Source: Salinisphaera sp052044135
Lineage (GTDB): Bacteria; Pseudomonadota; Gammaproteobacteria; Nevskiales; Salinisphaeraceae
Assembly (NCBI RefSeq): GCF_052044135.1
Contig: NZ_JBQDYF010000009.1
Coordinates: forward strand, 62,001-126,000
Length of the DNA: 64,000 bases
Direction: 5' to 3'
Notes under the pieces: generated by a model
Seen by the model: the letters and a program-made list of their open reading frames with translations, nothing else
Told to the model about the DNA's origin: nothing
The model's database searches: none
Shown: positions 24,761-33,406 of the stretch, one piece after another
How positions within the stretch are numbered: position 1 is the stretch's first letter
Layout: each line of letters starts with the position of its first letter
Translations under genes and position numbers: made by a program

Positions 24761-26268
24761 GCGTCGTTATGGATTTCGAGCACGGCGTTGTCCTTCTTGC
24801 GCCGCGCCTCGCGGGTGGCATCCGCGCGGAACAGCTCGAGCTGTTCCAGATACTCGGCCGATACATCCGCGGTAATGTAGTTGCCGGTGAACACCGAATC
24901 CTCGTAGCTTTGTAGCGCGTCGTTACCGACCGACACCGCGCGCTTGAGATCATCCATATCCTGGTAGATCAGCCTGTCGGCACCGATGATCTCGGCGATC
25001 TCGTCGTCGGAGTGGCCATGCGCGACCAGTTCGGCCGCGCTGGGCATGTCGATGCCATAGACGTTGGGGTAGCGCACCGGCGGCGCGGCGGAGGCGAAAT
25101 AGACCTTGTTCGCCCCCGCGTCGCGCGCCATCTCGATGATCTGGCGCGAGGTGGTGCCGCGCACGATCGAGTCATCGACCAGCAACACGTTCTTGCCAGC
25201 GAACTCCAGGTCGATCGGGTTCAGCTTCTTGCGCACCGATTTCACCCGCTGCTGCTGGCCGGGCATGATGAAGGTGCGGCCGATATAGCGGTTCTTGATG
25301 AAGCCTTCGCGATACTTCACGTCGAGTTGGCTGGCCAGCTCCACTGCTGCCGTGCGGCTGGTCGAGGGGATCGGGATCACCACGTCGATGTCGTGATCGG
25401 GCCACTCGCGCCGGATCTTGTCGGCAAGATAGGTACCCATGCGCAGCCGCGCCTTGTAGACATAGACATCGTCGATCACCGAGTCCGGGCGCGCGAGATA
25501 GACGTATTCGAAGATGCACGGCGAGTGATACGGCTGGTCGGCACACTGCTGGACGTGGATCTCACCATCGAGCGTGATCACCACGGCCTCGCCGGGGCCG
25601 ATATCGCCGATGCGTTCGAAACCGAGCGCGTCCAGCGCCACCGATTCCGAGGCGATCATGTAATCCGTGCCTTCGGCGGTCTCGCGTTTGCCGTAGACCG
25701 CCGGGCGGATGCCATTGGGGTCGCGGAAGCCGACCAGGCCGTAACCCGTGATCAGCGCGGTGGCCGCATAACCGCCACGACAGCGGCGATGCACCGCCGC
25801 CACCGCCTCGAAGATATCCTCGGGCGCCAGCTGTAGACGCTCGCTCTGCATCAGTTCGTGGGCAAACACGTTGAGCAGGATCTCGGTATCGGAGTCGGTA
25901 TTCAGATGCCGCCGGTCCGAGCGATACAGTTCGTCCTTGAGCTGGTCGGCGTTGGTCAGATTGCCATTGTGCGACAGGCAGATGCCATACGGCGTGTTGA
26001 CGTAGAACGGCTGCGCCTCGGCGGTGGAATCCAGCCCGGCCGTGGGATAGCGGACATGCCCGACGCCCGCGTTGCCGACCAGGCGCAGCATGTGGTCGGT
26101 GCGGAACACATCCCGGACCAGGCCGTTGTCCTTGCGCAGATATAGACGTCTGCCGTCCGTGGTGACGATGCCGGCCGCATCCTGGCCTCGGTGCTGCAGC
26201 ACCGTCAGCGCATCATAGATATCCTGATTGACCGGGGAGGTCGAGACCATCCCAACAATGCCGCACAT
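24757..26268 (-). CDS. purF: Amidophosphoribosyltransferase PurF
   Basis: PurF performs the first committed step of purine synthesis, PRPP plus glutamine to phosphoribosylamine. The 503-residue protein starts directly at the nucleophile (MCGIVGMVS, Cys2), so no propeptide is present, as in E. coli. The N-terminal Ntn glutaminase domain contains QHRGQDAAGI and SHNGNL. The C-terminal PRTase domain has the PRPP loop VLLVDDSIVRGTTS. It sits behind cvpA, the usual partner. Confidence 0.97.
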   Translation of the reverse strand: MCGIVGMVSTSPVNQDIYDALTVLQHRGQDAAGIVTTDGRRLYLRKDNGLVRDVFRTDHMLRLVGNAGVGHVRYPTAGLDSTAEAQPFYVNTPYGICLSHNGNLTNADQLKDELYRSDRRHLNTDSDTEILLNVFAHELMQSERLQLAPEDIFEAVAAVHRRCRGGYAATALITGYGLVGFRDPNGIRPAVYGKRETAEGTDYMIASESVALDALGFERIGDIGPGEAVVITLDGEIHVQQCADQPYHSPCIFEYVYLARPDSVIDDVYVYKARLRMGTYLADKIRREWPDHDIDVVIPIPSTSRTAAVELASQLDVKYREGFIKNRYIGRTFIMPGQQQRVKSVRKKLNPIDLEFAGKNVLLVDDSIVRGTTSRQIIEMARDAGANKVYFASAAPPVRYPNVYGIDMPSAAELVAHGHSDDEIAEIIGADRLIYQDMDDLKRAVSVGNDALQSYEDSVFTGNYITADVSAEYLEQLELFRADATREARRKKDNAVLEIHNDA

Positions 26269-26301
26269 AAGCGAGTCGCTCGGTTTGGAGAAGGAAAAAC
26301 G

Positions 26302-26841
26302 TCAGGTCGAAGTCGTCGTCGGGCGGCCCGCGGGCAGCGTCGACGGCGCATCGGGATAGGTGATCGCGTTGGCGATGTCGGGCGGCAGATAACCCCGCAC
26401 CCAGAGCGCGCCGGCCTCCAGCTGCCCGATGAAGATCGAGCGCTGCCACCAGCTGTCGCGCGGCACGGGGGTCACACCGGCCAGCAGGACCAGAACAATG
26501 AGCACGGCCACGCCGCGCACCACGCCGAATATGATCCCGACGGCACGATCGGTACCGGCGAAACCGGTCTGGTTGATCAGCCGGCCCAGCAGGTAATTGA
26601 AGATGGCGCCCGCGACGAGCACGCCGAGAAAGACAATTGCGAACGCCACGGCCAGACGCGCCGAACCGGAATCGATCCAGCGCTGCAGATAGACGGACGC
26701 CGGCGCCGCCAGAACAAACGCCAGATAAAAGGCCAGGACCCACGTCGCCAGACCCAGGGCTTCCCGCAGAAAACCACGGAAGAAACCGATGGTCGCCGAC
26801 AATGCGACCACCACAACGATAGCGACATCGATCCAGATCAT
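26302..26841 (-). CDS. cvpA: Colicin V production family protein CvpA
   Basis: CvpA is a 179-residue inner-membrane protein with about four spans (residues 5-25, 30-50, 62-85, 102-125). It starts MIWIDVAIVVVVALSATIGF, typical of the family. Its function is not well understood; it is needed for colicin V export in E. coli and for resistance to some stresses. It lies 33 bp before purF, the conserved cvpA-purF pair. Confidence 0.92.
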   Translation of the reverse strand: MIWIDVAIVVVVALSATIGFFRGFLREALGLATWVLAFYLAFVLAAPASVYLQRWIDSGSARLAVAFAIVFLGVLVAGAIFNYLLGRLINQTGFAGTDRAVGIIFGVVRGVAVLIVLVLLAGVTPVPRDSWWQRSIFIGQLEAGALWVRGYLPPDIANAITYPDAPSTLPAGRPTTTST

Positions 26842-26911
26842 GACAGCCAGCCGCCGGAGCGAGACCGCTCAATGATAACAAATTGGGCGCGCAACCGCGG
26901 CTGGTGTGGCA

Positions 26912-27664
26912 TCAGGGCAACTGGCGCACCAGCCCCTTGTGCCCGGCCTTGCTCAGCCGATCGGCCGCCGACTGTGCCGCCTGCTTGCTGTCGAACGGGC
27001 CGACATTCACGCGATACCAGGTCTTGCCGTTGACCTGGCCCGGGGCATATGACACCGGGAATCGGCCCTTGAGCTGGTTTGCCAGGTCCGCCGCATTGCC
27101 TTGTTGACTGAAGCTCGCCACCTGCACCACCCAGCCCTGGATACTGGATTTTTCCAGACCGGAGCTGCTGGACGACGAAGCACTGGCGGCGCCGGAGCCG
27201 GCGGCCGACGCGCCGTGATCATGCGATCCCGAATGCGGATTCCCGCCCGCCCCGTTGTTCGCGGATGCAACGCCCGATGCCGGCTTGCTCGACGGTGCGT
27301 GCGAACCCGAAGGCTTCGAAGCCGACCCGCTACCGCCATGCACCGGCGGTACGGAGAAGCCCTGCTTACTCTGCGGCGAGACCGCATCCGGTGTCGGTGC
27401 CTGCGGGCGCCCCTGACTGGCGCCACTCTCGTCGCCGCCGGCTGCCGATGGTGCCGTGGCCGGACTCGCCCCTGCCTGATCGTCGTTATCGTGACCCGCC
27501 GGCTCCGCCTTGCCATCGGGCTGCACGTCATACACGCGCATGGAGCCGCGGCCGTTGTCCTGGCTGCCGCCATGCATGCAGCGCGAGAGCAGCAACGGCG
27601 CGAGCACGCCGATGATTACCAGAATGGCAACGCCGATCAGGCGTTTTTTCATCACGTCATTCAT
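26912..27664 (-). CDS. dedD: SPOR-domain protein (DedD-like)
   Basis: This 250-residue protein has a single N-terminal membrane anchor (about residues 8-27), a long low-complexity linker rich in Ser, Gly, Ala and Pro, and a C-terminal SPOR domain (about 175-250: WVVQVASFSQQGNAADLANQ, then WYRVNVGPF). SPOR domains bind denuded peptidoglycan at the division septum, so a role in cell division is expected. The start chosen (27664) overlaps the folC stop by 8 bp. Four codons later is an alternative ATG (MKKRLIG). Confidence 0.9.
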   Translation of the reverse strand: MNDVMKKRLIGVAILVIIGVLAPLLLSRCMHGGSQDNGRGSMRVYDVQPDGKAEPAGHDNDDQAGASPATAPSAAGGDESGASQGRPQAPTPDAVSPQSKQGFSVPPVHGGSGSASKPSGSHAPSSKPASGVASANNGAGGNPHSGSHDHGASAAGSGAASASSSSSSGLEKSSIQGWVVQVASFSQQGNAADLANQLKGRFPVSYAPGQVNGKTWYRVNVGPFDSKQAAQSAADRLSKAGHKGLVRQLP

Positions 27665-28925
27665 GATCAGGACTCCGCGCCTGCGCCACGGTGAAAAATG
27701 AACCACAGACGACGATACGATCGCCCGGCACGGCCGCTGCCTGCGCCGCGGCCAGCGCCTGTTCGGGGCTGGCATGAACAGGCCCGGCATGGCGCAGCCG
27801 CGCGGCCAGCGCCTCGCCCGTCAAGCCGCGCGTACTGAGACCGTCGAGTCCGGCCGGATACAGCGCGTCGGCCCAGGGCATCAACCGCCGGCCGACGGCT
27901 TCCACCGGTTTGTCCGCCAACATACCCAGCACCACGTGTGTCCGTCCCGAAACAGGCCGCTGCTGCAGCGATTCCGCCAGCAGAGCCACCGCATCCTCGT
28001 TGTGGCCCACATCGTAGATGATCGCTATCGGAGCGTCGATAACTTCGCGCCGTCCGGGCAGTAATGCCTGCCGGGCGCAGGCGCGCCGGATATCCTCGGC
28101 GCCCGGCCGGTACCCGGCCGCGCCTGCGCCCGCGATTGCGAGGGCGAGATTGTCGGGGTGCACGGCCGCATGCGGCACGATATCGAGGCAGGTCGCGCCA
28201 TCCGACCATGTCCAGCGTTGCGGCGCGCACGTCAACTCGAAATCGCGGCCCAGACACGCCAGATGCGCGCCGCAGGCCGTGGCCGCGGCCGCAATGCTGT
28301 CCGGCGGACGCCTGTCGCCACAGAGCGCCGGCCGCCCGGCGCGCATGATGCCGGCCTTCTCGCGACCGATCGCCTCACGGGTATCGCCGAGCCAATCCGT
28401 GTGGTCGAGACCGATCTGCGTGATCAGCGCCACATCGGCATCCACGATGTTGACCGCATCGAGCCGCCCGCCGAGCCCGACCTCCAGTACGGCGACATCG
28501 ACCGCCATGCGCCGAAAGATGACGAGCGCGGCGAGCGTGCCGAACTCGAAGAACGTCAGGGACGTCCCGCCGCGCGCTGCCTCGACGGTCTCGAAGGCCG
28601 CGATCAGGGCCGCATCGCCGACCGGCTCGCCGTCGATGGCGATGCGCTCGTTGTAGCGCCAGAGATGGGGCGAGGTGTAGCACCCGACCCGGGCGCGCAC
28701 GCCGATCAGGCCCGCGACCAGGGCCACACAGCTGCCCTTGCCGTTGGTGCCGGCCACGGTGATCGTGGCATGCGGCGGCGGCATCAGGCCGAGCCGATCG
28801 GCCACCGAGCGCACGCGACCGAGGCCAAGCTCGATCTCGCTCGGATGCATCGCCTGCTGGTAATCCAGCCACTGGGCCAGCGTCCGGCGCGCAGACGCCG
28901 GACGCTGCGGGTCCTGCTCGCTCAC
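27657..28925 (-). CDS. folC: Bifunctional folylpolyglutamate/dihydrofolate synthase FolC
   Basis: FolC adds glutamate to dihydropteroate and to folates in the cytoplasm. The 422-residue protein has the ATP-binding loop AGTNGKGSCV (about residues 58-67), the Mur-ligase-type segment TSPHLWRYNERI, GLGGRLDAVN, LDHTDWLGDT and a C-terminal ligase domain with DVGHNEDA. Its ATG overlaps the accD stop by 4 bp. Confidence 0.95.
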   Translation of the reverse strand: MSEQDPQRPASARRTLAQWLDYQQAMHPSEIELGLGRVRSVADRLGLMPPPHATITVAGTNGKGSCVALVAGLIGVRARVGCYTSPHLWRYNERIAIDGEPVGDAALIAAFETVEAARGGTSLTFFEFGTLAALVIFRRMAVDVAVLEVGLGGRLDAVNIVDADVALITQIGLDHTDWLGDTREAIGREKAGIMRAGRPALCGDRRPPDSIAAAATACGAHLACLGRDFELTCAPQRWTWSDGATCLDIVPHAAVHPDNLALAIAGAGAAGYRPGAEDIRRACARQALLPGRREVIDAPIAIIYDVGHNEDAVALLAESLQQRPVSGRTHVVLGMLADKPVEAVGRRLMPWADALYPAGLDGLSTRGLTGEALAARLRHAGPVHASPEQALAAAQAAAVPGDRIVVCGSFFTVAQARSPDHE

Positions 28926-29824
28926 GCCTGGCTCGTCACCTCGGGCGTTTCGGCTTCCTCGGGCGCCGGCGGGCGATGCATGAGCGTGGACACGACGCGG
29001 TGAATGCGATCGCGTAGATCGGCACGTTCGACGATCATGTCGATGGCACCGTGCTCGAGCAGGAATTCGCTGCGCTGAAAGCCTTCCGGCAACGTCTGCT
29101 TCACGGTCTGCTCGATCACGCGCGGTCCGGCAAAGCCGATCAGCGCTTCGGGTTCGGCCACGTTGATGTCGCCCAGCATGGCGTAACTGGCCGCCACGCC
29201 GCCCATGGTCGGGTGCGTCAGTACCGAGACGAACGGCAGCCCGCGATCCGCCAGCCGCGTGAGGGCGGCACTGGTCTTGCCCATCTGCAGCAGCGAGAAC
29301 AACCCCTCCTGCATGCGGGCACCGCCCGAGGCCGAGAAGAACACGAACGGCGAACTCGCCTCGATCGCGGCATGCACGCCGCGCACGAACGTCTCACCGA
29401 CCACGCTCCCCATCGAGCCCCCCATGAACTGAAAGTCCATGGCGCCGGCGACGATCGGCATGGATTTGAGGCTGCCGGTCATCATGATGACCGCTTCGCG
29501 CTCACCGGAGTCCTTCTGCGCCGCCGACAGGCGATCGCGGTATTTCCTGGAGTCGCGGAACTTGAGCGGATCCCGCGGTTCGAGATCGCGGGCGATCTCG
29601 GTTCGATCGCCCGCGTCGAGAAAGAAATCCAGACGTTGGCGGGCGCGCAGGCGCTGGTGCGTGTTGCACTTCGGGCAGACATGCAGCGTCCGCTCCATCT
29701 CGGCGGTGTACAGCACCGCGCCGCAGCTGCTGCACTTGGTCCACAAGCCTTCCGGGACGCTGTTCTTGCGCCGAGAGGCATCGTTTCGCATCTGCGATGG
29801 CATGATTTTTCCGAGCCAACTCAT
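28922..29824 (-). CDS. accD: Acetyl-CoA carboxylase carboxyltransferase subunit beta
   Basis: AccD is the beta half of the carboxyltransferase that makes malonyl-CoA. The 300-residue protein has the N-terminal zinc ribbon with Cys31, Cys34, Cys50 and Cys53 and the crotonase-fold core (FFSASGGARMQEGLFSLLQM, then THPTMGGVAASYAMLGD). Its start overlaps the trpA stop by 4 bp. Confidence 0.96.
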   Translation of the reverse strand: MSWLGKIMPSQMRNDASRRKNSVPEGLWTKCSSCGAVLYTAEMERTLHVCPKCNTHQRLRARQRLDFFLDAGDRTEIARDLEPRDPLKFRDSRKYRDRLSAAQKDSGEREAVIMMTGSLKSMPIVAGAMDFQFMGGSMGSVVGETFVRGVHAAIEASSPFVFFSASGGARMQEGLFSLLQMGKTSAALTRLADRGLPFVSVLTHPTMGGVAASYAMLGDINVAEPEALIGFAGPRVIEQTVKQTLPEGFQRSEFLLEHGAIDMIVERADLRDRIHRVVSTLMHRPPAPEEAETPEVTSQA

Positions 29825-30672
29825 ACGCTTTCGCCCTCCTGTTCGCGTTCGTCCCGTTGCTTGGCGTCTGCCAGGTCGATCGCGGCACGCATCGCCGCCA
29901 GCGTTTCGCGCAGTTCCGCGGTGGCCGTGGCCACATCGTGCCCGTGTTCCGCGATCCGACTGACCAGCGCGCTGCCCACGATCACCGCATCCGCCACCGC
30001 GGCCACGGCCGCCGCGTTGTCCGGCGTGCGAACACCGAAGCCCACCCCGACCGGCAGCCCCGTCGCACGCCGGATCGGCGCGATCTGGGCCGCCAGACTG
30101 TCGGTGTTCAGGCTCGACGCACCGGTGACGCCCTTGAATGAAACATAGTAGATAAAACCGGCCGCGTTTTCGCAGATCCGGCCAATGCGCGACTCGCCGG
30201 TGGTCGGCGCGATCAGACAGACCGGGTCGACACCGGCCACCCGCAGCTTCGGCGCGATATCCGGCGCTTCCTCGGCGGTCATGTCGACGATCAGCGCGCC
30301 GTCGACCCCGGCAGCCGCCGCCTGTTCGCCGAATGCCTCGAGCCCCATGGAATCGATGGGGTTGAAATAGCCCATCAACACCACCGGCGTGTCGGTATCG
30401 CGTTCGCGAAACCGCGCGACCATGGCCAGCACGTCGCGCAGGCTCGTGCCGTGCGCCAGCGCACGCTCGCAGGCCGCCTGGATCACCGGGCCGTCGGCCA
30501 TCGGATCGGTGAACGGTACGCCCAGCTCGATGACATCGGCACCGGCCGCCACCAGCGCATGCATGAAATCGACGGTCGCGTCCGGCCCCGGATCACCGGC
30601 GGTCAGAAAAGGGATCAGCGCGGTGCGCTGCGCCTGCTTGAGTGCGGCAAAACGATCGGCGAGACGGCTCAA
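29821..30672 (-). CDS. trpA: Tryptophan synthase alpha chain
   Basis: TrpA cleaves indole-3-glycerol phosphate and channels indole to TrpB. The 283-residue protein has the catalytic Glu in DVIELGVPFTDP and Asp in DPMADGPVIQ, the loop VLMGYFNPI, LIVDMTAEEA, and GVGFGVRTPD. It overlaps trpB upstream and accD downstream by 4 bp each, so the three are tightly coupled. trpBA lie in the trpF-accD junction, where Pseudomonas has none. Confidence 0.95.
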   Translation of the reverse strand: MSRLADRFAALKQAQRTALIPFLTAGDPGPDATVDFMHALVAAGADVIELGVPFTDPMADGPVIQAACERALAHGTSLRDVLAMVARFRERDTDTPVVLMGYFNPIDSMGLEAFGEQAAAAGVDGALIVDMTAEEAPDIAPKLRVAGVDPVCLIAPTTGESRIGRICENAAGFIYYVSFKGVTGASSLNTDSLAAQIAPIRRATGLPVGVGFGVRTPDNAAAVAAVADAVIVGSALVSRIAEHGHDVATATAELRETLAAMRAAIDLADAKQRDEREQEGESV

Positions 30673-31919
30673 AGCGTTTCTCCCTCGGCTTCGGCCACGC
30701 TGGCCATGTCCTTGTCACCCCGGCCCGACATGTTCACCAGGATGTTGGCCTCCGGGCTCATCCCGGCGGCCAGTTTCTTGGCGTAAGCGACGGCATGGGC
30801 CGACTCCAGTGCCGGCATGATGCCTTCGATGCGAGTGCATTCATGAAACGCGGCCAGCGCTTCGGCGTCGGTGACATCGACATAGTGCGCCCGGCCAATG
30901 TCCTTGAGCCAGGCATGCTCGGGCCCGACGCCGGGATAATCCAGCCCGGCCGAGATCGAATGCGTGCCCTGGATCTGGCCGTTGTCGTCCTGCATCAGGT
31001 AGGTGCGGTTGCCGTGCAACACGCCCGAGCGCCCGGCCGAAAGCGGTGCCGCGTGCCGGCCGCTGGCGATGCCGTCGCCCCCCGCTTCCACGCCGTAGAT
31101 GGCGACCTCTTCATCGTCGAGGAACGGATGGAACAGGCCGATCGCGTTCGATCCGCCCCCCACGCAGGCCACCAGCGCGTCCGGCAGGCGCCCGGTTCGG
31201 TCCAGCATCTGGCGGCGCGCCTCGCGGCCGATCACCGCCTGAAAGTCGCGCACCATCGCCGGATACGGCGCCGGGCCGGCCACCGTGCCGATGATGTAAA
31301 AAGTGTCGTCCACGTTGGCGACCCAATCGCGAAGCGCGTCGTTCATCGCATCCTTGAGCGTCTTCGAGCCGGACTCGACCGGCCGCACCTCGGCGCCCAG
31401 CAGGCGCATGCGGTAGACATTGGTCGCCTGGCGGCGCATGTCCTCGCTGCCCATGAACACCACGCATTCAAGCCCCAGACGCGCGGCGACCGTGGCCGTG
31501 GCCACCCCGTGCTGGCCCGCGCCAGTCTCGGCGATGATGCGCGTCTTGCCCATGCGCGCGGCCAGCAGTGCCTGGCCGATGGTGTTGTTCACCTTGTGCG
31601 CGCCGGTATGGTTCAGATCCTCGCGCTTGAACCAGATCTTCGCCCCGCCGACCACCTTCGACAGGCGTTCGGCGTAGTAGATCGGGGTCGGCCGGCCGAC
31701 ATAGTCGGCCAGATCGGCATCCAGTTCGGCCATGAATGCCGGGTCCCGGCGGGCGTCGGCATAAGCCGCGGCGAGTTCGTCGAGCGGTGCCATCAGCGTC
31801 TCGGCGACGAACTTGCCGCCGTACGGCCCGAAGTGGCCCCGGGCATCGGGCATGTCGCGCCAGGCGTGCGGGCCGTGGGCTGCGGGATTCGCCGGGTCCT
31901 TGGATATCGTCGTACTCAT
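30669..31919 (-). CDS. trpB: Tryptophan synthase beta chain
   Basis: TrpB condenses indole with serine to make tryptophan using PLP. The 416-residue protein has the PLP lysine in REDLNHTGAHKVNNTIGQ, the phosphate-binding GGGSNAIG and the N-terminal PYGGKFVAETLM typical of TrpB1. Its ATG overlaps the trpF stop by 4 bp. Confidence 0.96.
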   Translation of the reverse strand: MSTTISKDPANPAAHGPHAWRDMPDARGHFGPYGGKFVAETLMAPLDELAAAYADARRDPAFMAELDADLADYVGRPTPIYYAERLSKVVGGAKIWFKREDLNHTGAHKVNNTIGQALLAARMGKTRIIAETGAGQHGVATATVAARLGLECVVFMGSEDMRRQATNVYRMRLLGAEVRPVESGSKTLKDAMNDALRDWVANVDDTFYIIGTVAGPAPYPAMVRDFQAVIGREARRQMLDRTGRLPDALVACVGGGSNAIGLFHPFLDDEEVAIYGVEAGGDGIASGRHAAPLSAGRSGVLHGNRTYLMQDDNGQIQGTHSISAGLDYPGVGPEHAWLKDIGRAHYVDVTDAEALAAFHECTRIEGIMPALESAHAVAYAKKLAAGMSPEANILVNMSGRGDKDMASVAEAEGETL

Positions 31920-32581
31920 GCCTTACCCATTTCGGTTACTGCGTTGACGAACACACGCATGCGTTCGCTGCTTTTCACACCGGGCTCGCTCTCGACCCCG
32001 CTGCTGACATCCACTGCATACGGTGCAAACCGCGCAATGGCTGCACCCACATTACCCGGCGTCAGCCCGCCCGCGATCACGATCGGCCGATCGATCGTCG
32101 CTACCGTGGCCTGCCAATCGAACGCGCGTCCCTGGCCGCCGGCCTCGCCGACGCGATTCGCGTCGAGCAGAAAAGCCGCGGCGCGCGGATGCCGCTCGGC
32201 CCAGTCGGTCAGGACCACCCCCGGCTCACCCATCGGCACAGCCTTGATGTATGGGCGATCGAAGGCATTGCAAAAATCCGCCGACTCGGCGCCGTGGAAC
32301 TGGATGACATCGATCGGGACCGCGGCCAGGATCCGGACGATCTCGTCGGGATCGTCGTCCATGAACAGCGCAACCCGTGACACGAACGGCGGCAGTGCCG
32401 CCGCGATCACGGCGCCCCGTGCCGCCGTGATGCGCCGACTGCTCGCTGCCGCAAATACCAGCCCGACCGCATCCGCCCCGGCCGAGGCCGCCGCGCGCGC
32501 ATCGGCGACGGAGCGCACGCCGCAGATCTTCGTGCGCACACGGTTGACCGTGATCGGCTCGGCTGTATCGAGGGCTGTCAT
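31916..32581 (-). CDS. trpF: Phosphoribosylanthranilate isomerase
   Basis: TrpF performs the Amadori isomerisation of phosphoribosylanthranilate. The 221-residue TIM-barrel protein has the catalytic Cys in KICGVRS and the Asp in DVSSGVES near the C-terminus, with the phosphate-binding AGGLTPGN between. It follows truA by 12 bp and is coupled to trpBA. trpE, trpG, trpD and trpC are not in the window. Confidence 0.94.
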   Translation of the reverse strand: MTALDTAEPITVNRVRTKICGVRSVADARAAASAGADAVGLVFAAASSRRITAARGAVIAAALPPFVSRVALFMDDDPDEIVRILAAVPIDVIQFHGAESADFCNAFDRPYIKAVPMGEPGVVLTDWAERHPRAAAFLLDANRVGEAGGQGRAFDWQATVATIDRPIVIAGGLTPGNVGAAIARFAPYAVDVSSGVESEPGVKSSERMRVFVNAVTEMGKA

Positions 32582-32593
32582 AGACCTATCATT

Positions 32594-33373
32594 TTACCAG
32601 CCCGCGTCATCGAGGGGCGGTTCGGGCAATTGAATATCTTCGGGATAATGCACGCGCCGCAGCGATAAACCCGCCGCTGGCGCGGTCATGCCGGCGCGGC
32701 GCCGATCCCGGCCGCCCAGCAACTCGCCCACCCATGCCGGCGCCGCCTCGCCGCGCCCGACCACGGCCAGCGTGCCGGCAATGTTACGCACCATGTGATG
32801 CAGGAATGCATTGGCCCGCACGTCGATGCGCACCCAGTCGCCGAGACGGGTGACGCTGACATGATGTACTTGGCGAACCGGGCTCTTGGCCTGACAGCCC
32901 GCGGCGCGAAACGCGCTGAAGTCGTGCCGGCCGACGAGTGCCTGCGCTGCGGCGTGCATGGCCTCGTGGTCCAGGCGTTTGTGCACGTGCCAGACACGAT
33001 TGCGCCAGAGCGCCGACGGCGCATCGCGATCGATGATCCAGTAGCGGTAATCGCGAGCAATCGCATGGAAGCGGGCATGAAAGGTTTCCGGCACGGGCAC
33101 GAACCACTGCGGCGCGATATCGTCGGCCAACCAGCGATTGCTGCCCAGCAGCCAGCTGCGATCGCGACGCTCGGCCCGGGTGTCGAAATGCACGATCTGG
33201 CCCTGCGCATGCACCCCGCTGTCGGTGCGTCCGCTGCAAATGGTGCGGATCGGCTCATCGGCCACCTTCGATAATGCCGCCTCGAGGCTGTCCTGCACGC
33301 TGGGCGCATGCGGCTGGCTCTGCCAGCCGCTGTACGCGGAACCGTCGTATTCAATGCAGGCGGCCCAGCGCAT
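32594..33373 (-). CDS. truA: tRNA pseudouridine(38-40) synthase TruA
   Basis: TruA makes pseudouridine at positions 38-40 of the tRNA anticodon arm. The 259-residue protein has the catalytic aspartate in CSGRTDSGVHA, preceded by the typical start IEYDGSAYSGWQSQP. FLHHMVRNIAGTL is the C-terminal motif. It lies 33 bp after fimV, the usual gammaproteobacterial neighbour. Confidence 0.96.
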   Translation of the reverse strand: MRWAACIEYDGSAYSGWQSQPHAPSVQDSLEAALSKVADEPIRTICSGRTDSGVHAQGQIVHFDTRAERRDRSWLLGSNRWLADDIAPQWFVPVPETFHARFHAIARDYRYWIIDRDAPSALWRNRVWHVHKRLDHEAMHAAAQALVGRHDFSAFRAAGCQAKSPVRQVHHVSVTRLGDWVRIDVRANAFLHHMVRNIAGTLAVVGRGEAAPAWVGELLGGRDRRRAGMTAPAAGLSLRRVHYPEDIQLPEPPLDDAGW

Positions 33374-33406
33374 CAGGCGGCCCCGCCCCGAGCAGGTCCA
33401 TGCCGC

